A stretch of 64,000 nucleotides of DNA from Branchiostoma lanceolatum. Lineage: Eukaryota > Chordata > Leptocardii > Amphioxiformes > Branchiostomatidae. Numbering within the stretch: position 1 is the first letter of the stretch; the number at the start of each line of letters is the position of its first letter. A model generated the notes under the pieces. It searched no databases, was not told where the DNA came from, and saw only the letters and a program-made list of their open reading frames with translations. Both the position numbers and the translations under genes were made by a program. The stretch covers positions 9,212,501-9,276,500 of the forward strand of contig NC_089731.1 in the NCBI RefSeq assembly GCF_035083965.1, given 5' to 3'. Positions 42,801 to 55,386 of this stretch are shown piece after piece.

Positions 42801-43911
42801 ACTGTTGAAAATAACTACAATCAGTAATTGATTAAACTGTAAAGGCCCAAGAAAGAAGGCAGGGTGTAAATGGACTGAAAAACACAATAAATCTACACTT
42901 CAGCCATGTGATTAGATCTTTCTATTGTAGTATGAATTTGGCACTGTATAATATGATTGAAATATGTATGGACCAGTATCCAGTGGCATACTGATCCTCA
43001 TTTACTGTCCAGTTTTAGATCTTTTGTTACAAACTGCATGTTGGGGGTCTAAGACTTAGTGCATGCATTCAGGAATAACAAATAGTTCATTATCAGATCA
43101 ATAGGTTCTTTTTCATCCCTTTATTATTATATTGCTACAAATATTCTTCCTGACCTCCATATTTATTTGATTATTCACTCCTACCCTACTCACCTCCCAT
43201 AAGGGCATGCAGACTCAAGCCTCGGTCCTGGTCGTCTTGACAACAGGTATCCAGGAGATACGCTCGTGACGGACTGTCGCTGGAGTCTGCGCAGAAGTCC
43301 AGCATGACGTTCCCGAGGATGGTCAGCACGATGGCTCCATACGTGGCAGTCTGACTGTCTCTAAAGGTCGCATTCGCTATGTCTTCTCCGTTCAGCATCA
43401 AGGCCGTGCCCACCAGAATCCCCACCGACAGCGCCAGGATGAACGGTCGGCGGCGCCCCCACCGCGCCGTGCAGCGGTCACTCCAGGAGCCTAGAATGGG
43501 CTGTACAAGGAACCCGAGAACTGGACTGATGAACCAGATGAACGTGTAGTACTCCTCAGGGACACCGAGTTGTAGTAGGATGGGCGTCACCAACGCCATC
43601 TCTAACGCATAGCAGAATTCTACTCCAAACATGATGCCGCCATTGGCCAACAGTTGCCATAGTGACCGTTTGGGGGGTTCCTCCCCTTCCTCTGATGGTA
43701 AGGTAAACGCGACTGGAGTGGGGGGTGGCGGGGGTGGTAGGCGGTACGAGAAAACGTGACGTGGCTTTTTAGTCCTCACGCCAGGTTTGAAGCCAAGGTT
43801 AGTTTTGTGGCCGATAGTTTTTGTGCTGAAGTGTTTCTGTGGCCGGGGCTGCCACCGCGCGACCGGGGCAGGAATAAGAGGAGTGGTTTCGTCCATAGAC
43901 ATCTTCGACAA
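39840..43911 (-). CDS. SLC45-family proton/sugar symporter (SLC45A1/A4-like)
   Basis: Five coding exons on the minus strand: 43911-43194, 42703-41837, 41524-41366, 40670-40465 and 40103-39840. They total 2214 nt, 737 residues and stop, close to SLC45A1/A4 (about 750). A cytosolic Pro-rich N terminus (PPPPPP) precedes TM1 (GIMFGVEFCYALEMALVTPIL). Then come the MFS signature WSDRCTARWGRRRPFILALS, TM4-5 with DFCADSSDSPSRAYLLD, and ALMGGLGGGVGYVVGG across the first splice. A long acidic, Ser-rich loop between TM6 and TM7 (about residues 285-490) is typical of A1/A4 members. The C-terminal half includes LMFFTDFVGRTVFHG, LPYTVLSDFHQN and a final helix. The family moves sugars (glucose, galactose, sucrose-like) with protons. 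Which paralogue it is cannot be settled without a tree. Confidence 0.93.
40689..40889. mobile_element. MITE at the acceptor of SLC45 exon 4
   Basis: TACTGTAAATGCA and TGCATTTACAGTA form the ends; inner parts repeat GTTCGCGG/CCGCGAAC words. On the minus strand the element stops 18 nt before exon 4 (40670), leaving only TGCTTTTCTTCCCCACAG. The branch point must lie within transposon sequence. Confidence 0.85.
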
Positions 43912-44014
43912 GTTCTTTTCACCATCCTATCACGGGTCACGATGTCGCCTTGTTTCTTAGTCCAAGTCGAGAAGAACTTACTCTCTCAGCTCATCTTGGT
44001 GATGGGAAAATGTC
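43912..44014 (-). other. 5' UTR part of the SLC45 start exon
   Basis: On the minus strand TTCATTTGTTTCAG (AG at 44016-44015) is a good acceptor 103 nt before the ATG, so the start exon is probably spliced to an upstream non-coding exon. Confidence 0.5.
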
Positions 44015-46627
44015 CTGAAACAAATGAAACATAGTATGGTTTATAAGAATGCATGTTTTGCTTGAGGTTATAAACGTATATACAGGAAATGAAATAAACA
44101 GTGACATGAACATTTATCCCACCCCTTGATAGCCTATTCAAAGTTACTATCATTTTGTCTTAAGTCAAAAACAAGAAAAAATTGTCATTGATCTCAGTCT
44201 GGACTGTCCTTGCCTGGACCTACTTGTACATGTAGGTTACTTCTGTAATGGGTCCAAGGTTTCCATTCCTGCAATATCACAAGGCCTGCATATAATTTCC
44301 CACCGGTACCATTGCCACTGCACATCTGTCCCAAAATTAGATCACTTCATCCTAAGGAAAAGGCAAGGTCAAAAAGACTGTGGCAGCTGTGTGACTTCTA
44401 GATGTATACAAACATACAAACAAACAAACAAACAAACCTGCCAGCCAGTTGCATGCTAGTGAGAGTATGACTTACATTGCAGACATAATAAACCTCAATT
44501 TGCTGAAAGGCTGCAGACATGTATATGACACTGTTATCGTATTGATTGTCTCTTGCTGGCCACATAGAAAATAATGCTGTGTGAAGCCAGGAGCAATTGT
44601 TGTAATGCTTCCTCAGCTAAAGGGTCACATAAAAATCAATACACACATTTTGCAGCTGCTACTTTTTCTACTAATTCATCATCGTGTTGTAAGGTTGCTA
44701 CAGTACTGTGTCAATCCATGGAATTAGCAGTTGCCATTGACTAGTAAAGGGGCCTGTATGCTTTTTAATGTATGATGTATATTTAAGGCATGATCAGCCA
44801 CTATTTAAAGTTTACGTCATCTAATACCACTCAACTTAAAGCATAATTGGTAGGTGGCTGAAATTGCATATCAAGCACCCAGGATTTTGCATGATTTGTG
44901 ATGCACTACATGCAACGTTATATCAACTATTGTGTATTACATGTACATGTATCTTTCTAATGCCCCAGTGATCCTCCATCTATATTTAGTCTTGCTTCCC
45001 TACTATTTATGCTGAATCCAACTACTTTACCTCACAACGTACAGCTCCCAATACGCAGCCAACTACCCAAAGGAATGGAGCCCTGGTATAATGGATCCAC
45101 ATTTGATAACAGTCTGAGTCAGGTTACAGAACCAATTGGTCTACCAGGTGAAAAACACTGCACCAATTAACCACTGTCTGTGGCCACATGTAAATATTTG
45201 TCATCTGATCTGGCTGGACTATCTCATCAGAGTCCTATATAAAGCTTTTGAAGGCCACTAAATATGTTCTATATCCATAGGGATGAGAGGCACCACAGGG
45301 GTCTAAACTTGGATCAAGATTTATCTTTATGAGTAGGATTTCCCTTTTACAGCCTCTCTACCTTTATATGATATGTCTGGATTGCTGGGGTCAATGACCT
45401 GTAATCAACCCCAATGACCTGTGGAGCAGCCTGGAGCTCCAATTGGAGCACTTGAAGTTGAGGTAGCATTTAAGTAATGGTGGCTGAGGACTTTTTGGGT
45501 CTTCTAAAAAGGGCTGCTGCCTTGGCGATATACCGTATTGAAGTATTTTCTTCAAGTACATGTATATTGAATATATTCAGTTGACATCACAGATTTTATT
45601 GACGGTACTTTCTTTCCTTCTGTAGTTCATTTGGCCTTTAACCTTTGGCCTGACTGACCTAAATTGCTTTCTATTCTAAAACATTTCATACCTCTGATGC
45701 TAATATTCTCCAGCTGATAAAAATGATATAGGTCAGTAGTGTATACGTACAATGATACAAAGTTTCAGAAATCGAAGCCTGGTTCTACATTGATTTTCTT
45801 TGACAATCAATTTCCTTTATTGTTTTTGTACGAATATGTGTGTTGCATCGGAATATATTAGTTAGACTATGTGAGATTTGTGTCATATATTCAATTGCCC
45901 CAATATGCAATAATGTATCTGAAATATCACCCGTATGGACACTGTTGAGGCTTTAGGTCACGTGTTGAAGCCATTAGGTGTGCCAGGCACCTGACCTACT
46001 AGTACTGGATTGTTATCATTATGTAAACTTCTCTGGGGAGTGGTCCAAAGGTTCTTGTCACCGTGTGTGGTTTGATTGGTTTGATTGTGTCCCGTCCCTG
46101 AGTGTTACGGAGCCACGTGTTAGAGCCAATCATTTTCAAATATTGACCTATATCAGCACGTGTACGTTACTGCTGCCGCATGACTGCGTAGCGAAGATGC
46201 TAAATGTTAAAGACCTTTCTGAATAAAGACTTCTCAGTGTGGATGTGTTAGTGCCCCAGACAGTAGAATATCATTCCAACAAGGACCTGAGCATTATTTC
46301 TGAAACTTAACTTTAGTCAATTACTGTTTAAATGGAAATCGTTGGGTCTTAGAAAACAATGAATGGTTACTAGTACTGTTTTATGGAAAAAAATTAGTAT
46401 TACATTACTCCAATAAAAACCTGTATGTAGATTTTTCAATAAATACCTTAAGCCATTCAATCTACCTGTCACGATTCCTTGAAAAGCCGACATTAGGCTC
46501 AAGTGTTTTTCCCTCACTTCATTATACTAGTAATCTTTTGGGACTAACTAGGATCACAAGTCAGTCTAACTTATTTGGCAAATAGTCCTCAGAGCAAACT
46601 GTCATGTGATTGTGAGGTATTCCTGGG

Positions 46628-46729
46628 TACACAATGTTGTTCCATGCTGCGATGTTGCTTCTTATCACCTGAGGTGATACGAAATGAGTTGAAAAGAAAC
46701 GACATCGCAGCATGGAACAACGTTGTGTA
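46628..46729. repeat. 102-bp palindromic element
   Basis: TACACAATGTTGTTCCATGC and its reverse complement (one mismatch) bound a 46-nt loop that itself includes TATCACCTGAGGTGATA. It resembles a minimal foldback MITE or a long hairpin. Confidence 0.8.
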
Positions 46730-47611
46730 GCATATTGAAACCGATGTCCATGAATATTACAGGTACTGAAGTACAACTGATCAATAATAGTCAAACCATT
46801 CAACATTATAATCATTTCTGAAACATTTTGGCTACAGACTTGAAGTGTAAAGAATAATGAAGCCATTTTTTCTTGTTAATACATGTAATGTTAAAACTTT
46901 TCTATGACCCATTTTTGTCTTCCTTTGTGGTAATAGACTATTTTAGGCATTTCGTACTCGGTCATGCAAAGAGGAACAGTTCGTATAATACTACTACATT
47001 GTTTCCAAGACTTCACCCAGCCATTAAAAAGGGTAGAAACCCACCCATCCACTTCTACTAGTTTTTATAATTTCTAATGTGTGCCAAGGACCCCTGCCAT
47101 ATATAATACCAGACGAGTGCAGTACAGTGACTTAAGCAGTGTAATTTTTACAGGGGGAGTATCAAATGTTACACCAAGAAAATTATAAACCTTTAATATA
47201 CAAATGTACTTAAATGTAATGTTACAATTATATTGTTACCCTAGCAAAATCAGTATGCTGCCGGGACATCGTATATAACACCAAGAGTACACTAGTGTCA
47301 CTCAGGTAATTATAAACTATCGATGAGCAACGCTAAATAACAGGATTGAATGTTGACGGTTAACGGTGTTTAAAATACCATTCATCGTGATGCAATAGCA
47401 ACATGAAGACATACATCATATAGAGAAAATATAAAGCTTGATGTGAAGGTTATAACTGGTTATACTTCATCCAAGCACCCACAGAAGACAACAAATAATT
47501 TGTCTATAAAATTATGTGCGGATCACTGCGCCCAGTGGGTCGATTAGCGCTACTTGACACAAAATCTGCGATAATCTGGATTATAATCATCTCTGCTAAA
47601 CACACACTTAC

Positions 47612-47760
47612 CGTAAAAGCGATCTATAGGGGACTCCGGGTAGTAGGCAGTTAGTGTTTCGGACAGGTGATGATCAAAGCGACTGGAACCTGCGCTCACT
47701 GGTTCGATTCCCTGGAACGATCGCGCGATCAGCTGTCAGCTGAGAAGGAAAGCACAAATT
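47612..47760 (-). other. Possible non-coding first exon of the SLC45 gene
   Basis: On the minus strand sequence rich in CpG (GATCGCGCGATCG) ends at TTTTACG followed by GTAAGTG, a strong donor at 47611-47610. No other minus-strand gene lies between here and the SLC45 start exon. The 5' limit is a guess. Confidence 0.35.
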
Positions 47761-48022
47761 GACAGCAGGGAACGATAAGGGATTTCGTTATCTTCGTTAT
47801 CAACTTAACATTTAGCAACCAAATGAAATAAATAGTTATACAGTTAACTTAAGCTTTTTATTTTGTACAAAGAAATTACAATAAGATGCAATTTTTAGGT
47901 ACGATTGACTAGAATTCTTTGTTTTCTCTCTACCCGATTAAAATATGTCATGTACGTTTAGATGCTTTATCTGTAATGCTGGCGGTTTCTACAAGGTGGC
48001 GCTGTTGTAAGTCCGACTCCCT

Positions 48023-48269
48023 ACGGTACAGCCCCTGTCACAGTGTGCGTATATACAAACCCGCATGAGTTGCGTACTAACATGTTTTTGGTTTAGGTTA
48101 AGTTTGCAGCCGAAGAAGTCGTTTCTTTGGTTTGATAACTAGACTGCTCAACGGTGGGTCAAAGTAGAAGACAACTTCCTCCCCGCAAAATTTACTTAAA
48201 CAAAAAAAATGTTACTGTGGAACTCATGCGCACTTGTATATACGCACAAGTGTGACAGGGCCCTACCGT
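48023..48269. mobile_element. MITE, family with CCTGTCACACTTGTGCG ends
   Basis: Inverted ends ACGGTA..CCCTGTCACAGTGTGCGTATATA and TATATACGCACAAGTGTGACAGGGCCCTACCGT frame an interior containing GGTTTAGGTTAAGTTTGCAG. The same interior occurs, diverged and in both orientations, in the two arms of the giant palindrome (58742-58980, 61047-61285). Confidence 0.85.
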
Positions 48270-49686
48270 CGATTCAGCAGGGAGTTGCACAACGCACGTC
48301 ATTCATTGAGAAACTGAAATAGTATTGAAACGTAATTTTTTTCATAGAGCAAAATCTTTTTCGCCAGTGCACAAAAATAAGATAGAGAATTTTTACAACC
48401 AAATAACGTCAAGCTTGCTATCGTATCATGTTTTAATAGATGTCCTGTTTAAAATCTGTTATTATCCGCCATTAACATATTGATCCACCGGGTTACATAA
48501 ATCCACCACTTTGAAAAACGGTGAGTTTGAGAGATCTCTAGTGCAGCACCCCCCAGGTATGCACAGTTTAGATATATACAGGAGTAGAAAGAAATCTGAT
48601 TTGAAAATAATTGGCGTTAGGTAAGTAAGGTTATGTTTACATTGTCCACATTCACGTTGAAAATTCTGCAAGTGTTAATGATTCAGCAGGACAAATAAAG
48701 TTACACGAGCTCTTCAATAATTCAGAAACATTAATGAATATTCATTTATACAGAACAAAACTAGGTACCGGTATAGGCACACCGGTAGCGGGGCCACAAT
48801 ATTTTTGTCTTTTCCAGTGCAATATATAACTTTGTAAGTTAATATTGGCATTATGGCAGGATTTTCACGTCTTTAGTCAGAAATAAGTATATGCTTAGAG
48901 TGAATTTACAATTAAGTTAGTACCGGTACATCGATGATCCAGTATTTCAGACCTGTGCCCGTGCCAAAATAAATCGCGGCCCTACTTCACGCAATCACGG
49001 TCTTGCAGCGGCTCCTTGTGTTTATTGTGCAAAGTGCAGAATCTGATATTTCGTTGAAAACGGAGGAAGAAACTTAGCGTTGGTTGGCTAACACGGAACT
49101 ATGATTGGACAAAGCTAACCAATCGCAGATAGGTAAAAAAAAAAACCTCGATAGACATCAGGTAACATCTACCACTTGCGTAGAATTTCTACGCCATCAT
49201 TTGCCAATCTTGATGGCATTTCTACAAATAGAAATGTTCAAGACATTATCACATTGATCAATCACAGATATGGATTCTTATTCTACGTCCCATAATGATT
49301 TCAGTGATGACTGTCCACAAGGCGGCGTTTGAGTTTCTATCATTGGCCATAGATGATTTTGATAATAAAGCATTGCTAATGTTGGGAGGCAGTTACTCTC
49401 CAATCAGAGGTTCGGCTCCGGCTTATTTTTGGTGTCTTTTTACGCGTTTTGTCGGGCTTATGTTTTTGTCCACCAGCGGTAACCTTATTTCCACAACATC
49501 ACGTGAGACAGGATCCGAGACTGAGAGTTCATCATGACTGTCTTTGTGTGATGTGCGACACGTAAAAGTACTGCAGCTACGCATACCAAGTGACCCGGAA
49601 ATAGTATTTACACTGTAACTACTATATTGCTATGAAAATATCACCAACCCCGAAGAACCATATCGGACCTTGGACTACTATGTTGA

Positions 49687-52600
49687 ATGAGTGTGCACGA
49701 TGTTTACTCTTTATATGAAGGTGTGAATGATTCCAGGTCTGGAACGTCCAAAATGTTGAGGATCTGTGAAAAGCTTCGCGAGCTGGATGCCAAAAGCAAG
49801 AGACTGGGGCTAGTGCGTACGGAGACAGGCTACCTCCGTGCCCTGCTGAACGCCATGGCGAACATGGACAGGTTGTTGGAGGTGGAGGTGCTCAAAAGCC
49901 TGGGCGACGTGAACTTGAAAAGAGGACAACTGAACAGGGACGTGGTGAATTTCGACACAGCCATGATGTTGTACAGGACTGCATTTCTGCGGTGTAAAGA
50001 CGAGGAAGTGAGAGAGAGCCTCTCCAATCGTTTTAGGTATTCGGAAAAACTGCGACTACAGCAGAGCCTGACAACCTCTCTCAATGTGGAACTTGAAAAA
50101 CACTCGCTTAGTAAAGTCATGGAGACGTTCTGGCACCTAGACCGAAGGGCTGCTGTTGATTGCAATAAGGACTCTTTGTTGATTGACTATACAAAATTGG
50201 TTATAGAAGGTATTGTAAACAAGGACAGTATGTTAGAAACGGAAGCAATGAAAGGTCTCGGTGACATGTACCTTAAAAGAGGAACAGAAACCAAAGACTC
50301 GACAAACTTCACCAAGGCCACTGCTCTGTACAACACTGCACTGGCACGGTGTGAGAGGTTCCAGGGCACAGTGGCGCTCATTCACCGCTTATTGTACACA
50401 GCCAAAGCCAGAGAAGCAGCACACCATGCTAGAAATAAGGTACCCCTTTTCTCAGTTTAACTCTTTTTAAGCATGAAGTATACATAACGTACATGTATAT
50501 AGTAACTGGAGAGATATAAAATGCTTTATTAAGGGGCCAGTCTCCGAAAACGTAATAATTACATATGTAGATCCCAATGGGTTATGGGCATTCATTAATG
50601 TATCACATGAAGTAAATAGTCTTATAATGTGATAAAATAGAGAAAAAGTTCCCCCACCCAACTAACTATGGTACCGTAAGTCTCTTGAATAATATTTCCT
50701 TGGTTACTTTAACAATCCACATATGGTAAACCACATGGCTGACATGAAGTTCTGTTTGGTACTATTGAAGGGCCTAAAGTATAGAGGACAGCAACAAGGC
50801 TACGTGTCACAGAACTTCCCAGTGACGTCAGCAAACACTGACGTCATAGGAGATGCAACGTGCCATCAGTACATGTGAGTACAGAAGGCTTTTGCAATAA
50901 TATGTTGGGTTTGACGATAAAAGGTGAGTTTAATTTGGATTGTTGACAAGGAATTACTAAAATTAGATAAACAATTCACTCTGTTATTTTCCTTTCTTCG
51001 TAAATCAGGGTCACCATTACTTTACAAATATGCCAACAGCCTGCTACGGGAATTCAAAAGAACTGGCACACTCATTTTATAGTTAAGTTTAAAGCTTACA
51101 GTTTCCACTGATGATTATACGTCGTTAGCTATTAATTCTTTCTGATTCTCAACTTATATGTTATCAATTTGTTATTGTGTAGCATCGATCGAATAATGGG
51201 CAATATTGAGCACGATACACAAAGTTATGTATTAAAACAGCATGCAGCTCAAATCTTACGTGCCACGGTTTGATGTATTGTGATCACTGATCAGTATTGA
51301 TAAGGGAAGGACAGATTCATATTCATATTCACCATTCAATTGACATGGATCTGAACATCTAAGTATCAACGTTGGTCGGTAGAGGTAGGTCACGTCATGA
51401 AACTGTCGAACTTTTTTAGCTTCTAAAGCTACTTACCTTTTTTCTTCCCAGGTCGCCGAGTGCGTATATCGCTAGTCAGACAACCAAACATGCCGCTCCC
51501 GACTACAGGTTTGTAGGCTAAGTTAAGCTTCAAAATCATTCCATCGACTTTTAGCATCCCCGATATCAATATTTGGGGACCTACGGCATTACCTAAGGTG
51601 TACAAAGCTTAATACAGTCCACCAGCTCAACATCCTAAAGATTAATAAATAGATAAATAAATAAAAGCTCAACATCCTTCCCACGTACAGGTCCTACGAG
51701 AAGTATCTGGCTGCAGGGGACCACGCACTTACAGAAGGGAATCTGAACTTAGCCGAGAAGAAATTTGCATCTGCACTGAAACTGATTCACGGTACGACTT
51801 TTTCTGGTGTTTTAGGTGGTAGTCTAGGTTTGGGCCCCCTAACTGCTAGCTCTGGAACTGCAGCTGCGCTTTTGTCAAAATCTTCCAAGGAGAATAACTG
51901 AACAAAGGAAGGACGATTTCTATGATATTTGATATGCAGATTAGACAAATATGTAGATTAGACAAAGATGTACACAATGAAATGCAAATTATGGAAATTG
52001 TGGCTTAATTTGCATAATTATCGAGGAAAATCTATATTTACAGTGTTTTCATTAGAGGACTCAAGTACTTATAGAAGTGAGTATATGGAAAGACATAGGA
52101 GAGTCAAGTTATTAAGTTAAATGTAGCGATTCCTAGCATAATAACTTTTATCTGCATCTGAACCAATAGCTATTGGAAAAAATATGGACTAGTACTGACA
52201 ACTAATCCTTGAAAGGAAAACGTTTATTTGAATTTTTGAACTGAAAGTTTGAAGGCAGTTTGGAAAACTTATCTACAAATCTACCAGTTTTCCCGACAAC
52301 TGACACGTTCTCAATTTCATGTGCATACAGATCCCAACAAACCCGATCGCTATAAGGAGGCAGAATGTCTGTGTAGACTGGGCGATGTTTACGTCAAGCG
52401 AGGAAAAAGAAGAAAAGAAGGTAAAATCTTCACACAGGCAGCAGCCCTGTACAATGCAGCCATGGCAAGGACAGGTGGTAAAGGTAAACACAAATTGACT
52501 GAAAGCCTGCAGGGGACAGAGACATCGTTTCTTCAGTACGTGGTGAACGCGGAAGGAAAGCAGAGTCATGATAGGGCTCTATATCACAAGGGGCGATTAG

Positions 52601-53016
52601 AGGACATGCGTGCCCGTGCGAAGTCGCAACTAGAAGATATTGATCAGAAACTCAATCCGTACCGATATGACGAGGACGACCCGACGATGATAACAGTCGA
52701 GGTCGAGCGAGCCGAGGCAGTCAAAGCTTTGTTCAAGATCATCTCTACAGATAGGCAAATGTTTATCCAGGGACTTGTTGACGAATGTATTACCACACTT
52801 GGTCCTCCTCCGTGTAAGTACGCGTTCACCGGGTTAGGCTCACAGGCGGCAGAATTGGTCACACCCTACTCTGACCTGGAGTTCGCCATTCTGATTGAGG
52901 ATGGGAAAGACAATGACGACACACGGCGGTACTTCCTCAACCTCACACGGCTTATACGTAGTTTACGGCTCCAACCGTGTGTTTTTCCATGCGATAAAAC
53001 GGCTGTGCGTCGGTAA
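49687..53016 (+). CDS. TPR-repeat protein with a nucleotidyltransferase core (incomplete or broken model)
   Basis: Exon 1 is 49687-50439 (251 codons). Two repeats of LGDxxxKRG...F..A..LY..A..RC (about residues 70-105 and 195-230) are TPR-like. Exons 51452-51508 (..KHAAPDYR), 51691-51791 (SYEKYLAAGDHALTEGN..) and 52331-53016 join in phase. The last holds a third copy (CRLGDVYVKRGKRRKEG) and then GLGSQAAELVTPYSDLEFAIL, the G-S...D-x-E core of a polymerase-beta-like nucleotidyltransferase. Similar TPR/NTase proteins are, from memory, common in lancelets; their function is unknown. Two problems: exon 1 ends in phase 0, but the next exon needs two preceding bases, so an exon is missing or the gene is damaged. 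The frame also stops soon after the NTase core, where homologues would continue; GTAGTT or GTAACG may be donors. Confidence 0.65.
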
Positions 53017-53086
53017 CGTTAAAGACCTTCGATGTCACCGGCCTGCTTTCGCACGTTATTTTAGGTGTATTATTTTACTCGATTAG

Positions 53087-53205
53087 CGATGTCGGTGTTC
53101 AAAACCGACGTCGGTTTCCGATGCATCGATGTCGGTTTTGGAAACATCGGTGCATCGGAACATCGATGCATCGGAACATCGATGCATCGGAAACCGACGT
53201 CGGGG
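53087..53205. repeat. Palindromic low-complexity cluster (GATGTCGG/CATCGATGCATCGG)
   Basis: Words CGATGCATCGG, CCGACGTCGG and GGAACATCGATGCATCGG recur in both orientations directly after the TPR/NTase stop codon. Confidence 0.8.
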
Positions 53206-54126
53206 ATTAGCATCGAGGATTAGCATCGAGGATTAACACCTAAAACCCTATCGAGGATTAAATCCAGTTCACACCTCTTTCACACCTAGGTAAGGAGGTG
53301 TATTTGGATGTGTATTTGGATCAACTAGATAGGCACATTACCTTACGCTTGGACAATCACCAATGGTGTATTCAATACTTTTTCAGAGAAAACACTATAG
53401 AAGTGCTGGCGTATATGATATATGAATACCTTTACACATTTTTCCTTACATTTCACTCCTACTTCTTTAGGAAAGATTGCCCTCCAAGCAGAGGATGGGC
53501 CTTGACTTGTTTTGGACCTCTTTCAGGCGTTTTGCACAGGCTTCCTTTTTTGGCAGAGTTTCTTTTGTGCGCCACCCCAAATGCCAAATAGAAACTTGGC
53601 CTGGCCAAAACGCATAAAGGACGTCAAAAACAAGCCCTGCCTCTGCTTGAAGAGCATGCATGGATGTGTATTGACCACTTGATCTGTTTTGCCCTCCAAT
53701 ACACAACTGCTTTAATATATATCTTTGGAGACCCCATATCAATCTCCTCACTTGTTTGCAGTATCAGGCTACTGTGCACAGTGGTGTGTGTGTCTTGTTT
53801 CCTTACCTTTTGGACAAGTATATATCAAAAAATATCAAAACAATCCATCCAGGCATTCTTGAGTTATGCTGGTCCATTACAGACAGACAAACACACAAAC
53901 CCACAAACGCTACCCTCTGCATAACCTTCTCGGCGATGGTAATGAATGCGACAGGCAAGCACTGTTTTAAAACCACATAAATCCACATTGCCCGCTACGT
54001 TAAGATGTTATAACCTACCAGATCCTCCTAGGTTCCACAACTTCTCTTTTATATGTATCAGCAAGCTCTATCCAGAAATGTAAGTGATTAAGTTTTGCTA
54101 CTTCAACTTATCGACTAGAAACCCTC

Positions 54127-54232
54127 AGTGTATCTGAATTTGAATCTAGGTGTAACCGCGCATTCAAATTCAGATACACACAGCAAATATATGATCAATG
54201 TGCAAAAAGTAGCACTGCTACTTTTTGCACAT
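54127..54232. repeat. Two consecutive small palindromes
   Basis: GTGTATCTGAATTTGAAT is answered by ATTCAAATTCAGATACAC (about 54128-54179). GTGCAAAAAGTAGCA is answered by TGCTACTTTTTGCAC (54200-54230). Confidence 0.85.
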
Positions 54233-54880
54233 CGATTATATATTCGCCAAGAAGTCTGCTTTACAGTATTGATGCGCTGTAGCCATGAATGTTCGTCTAC
54301 AACTGCTTGTAAAAAAACTGCGTCAGCTTGAAGAAGATGGAATCTCCTATCAGATGTAAGGACGAGCTGATTCCCTTCTCTGCGCCTGTTTTGATACTAT
54401 TTTCTATCATTACAATTGCAAGTGCAGTACTAGAGAATCAAAAGTTGCAAAATCAGGATGAGCCCGATCCTTAGCAGTATCCATCTGTGCCAGACTCGGA
54501 ATCTGTCCTTGATCACACCGTACGGCTCATATCTCACTCCATTGCCAAAGAGGTTATCTATAAGTTCCTTACTCTTATGTTCATTTAGAGATATCTAATC
54601 GGAGGTTTGTGTATCAAAGATGACTACAGGTTCCGGTCTGTGCTAGTTCGCAGAGGAAAAGGATATTGAACACTTCTCCTCGTGTAATGTTAGAATCTGC
54701 AGATATTTGCAATAAACAGTAATTCGTCTTCTCCGCACAAATAAAAAACATGAATATCTACAAAACTAGAGCCTGTACATACGATACTGCACCATGGTCG
54801 TCTTGTCCCATATAGATGCAAAAAATGGTTTTATGCGGCAAAAACTGGTGAAAAACTGACATTTTAAGCTCAAAATAGCA

Positions 54881-54980
54881 CTTTAGAATCCCTTTAGAAC
54901 CCGTTTGGAACTTAAGAATCCCTTAAGAACCCGTTTGGAACTTTAGAATCCCTTTAGAACCCGTTTGGAACTTTAGAATC
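54881..54980 (+). repeat. 30-bp minisatellite, 3.3 units
   Basis: Units CTTTAGAATCCCTTTAGAAC-CCGTTTGGAA; the middle unit reads CTTAAG at both CTTTAG sites, a correlated double change. Confidence 0.9.
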
Positions 54981-55190
54981 ACGTTCATTCCACGGCCGCA
55001 GGTCAATGACCGTAGCGAACAGGCCGCTTAGTGGAACACCGAACACTGCCTTCGAAATGGGGTCAACGACCTCCGCTTTGGAACGCGCGACCGGGCAGAA
55101 TGAAATACATGTATGTGTTTAGGTTGCTTTGCGCTCGGATATACCAAAGACCAAAACGACAATTCGAGACAGCTTCCTTAACTCATTTCT

Positions 55191-55386
55191 AAACGCTCCG
55201 AGGCATGATTCCAAACGCTCCGAGGCATAATTCCAACCGCTCCGAGGCATGATTCCAACCGCTCCGAGGCATTTCCTTACGCGCTGCGACAGAGTTTCCT
55301 TACGCGCTGCGACAGTTTCCTTACGCGCTGCGACTGAAATTTCCTTGCGCGCTGCGACACAGTTTCCTTACGCGCTGCGACACAGC
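55191..55386 (+). repeat. Two adjoining minisatellites
   Basis: Four 22-bp units of CGCTCCGAGGCATGATTCCA (55191-55270) pass directly into five units of TTTCCTTACGCGCTGCGACA (55272-55386). The first array recurs inverted at 57040-57110 and its mirror at 62918-62990. Confidence 0.9.

Larger units (their letters stand above)
44035..49686. other. SLC45 5' intron and intergenic sequence; no further gene seen
   Basis: No frame here has recognisable domains. It contains a (CAAA)n run near 44408, a 102-bp palindromic element (46628-46729), a MITE (48023-48269) and the probable first SLC45 exon. The 78-codon-scale frame at 49295-49537 upstream of the TPR gene shows no family resemblance. Confidence 0.5.

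Noticed and set aside
52249..52330. Open-frame extension upstream of the NTase exon as true coding
   Set aside because: A good acceptor (GCATACAG) at 52323-52330 and an in-phase join to the exon ending 51791 show it is intron.
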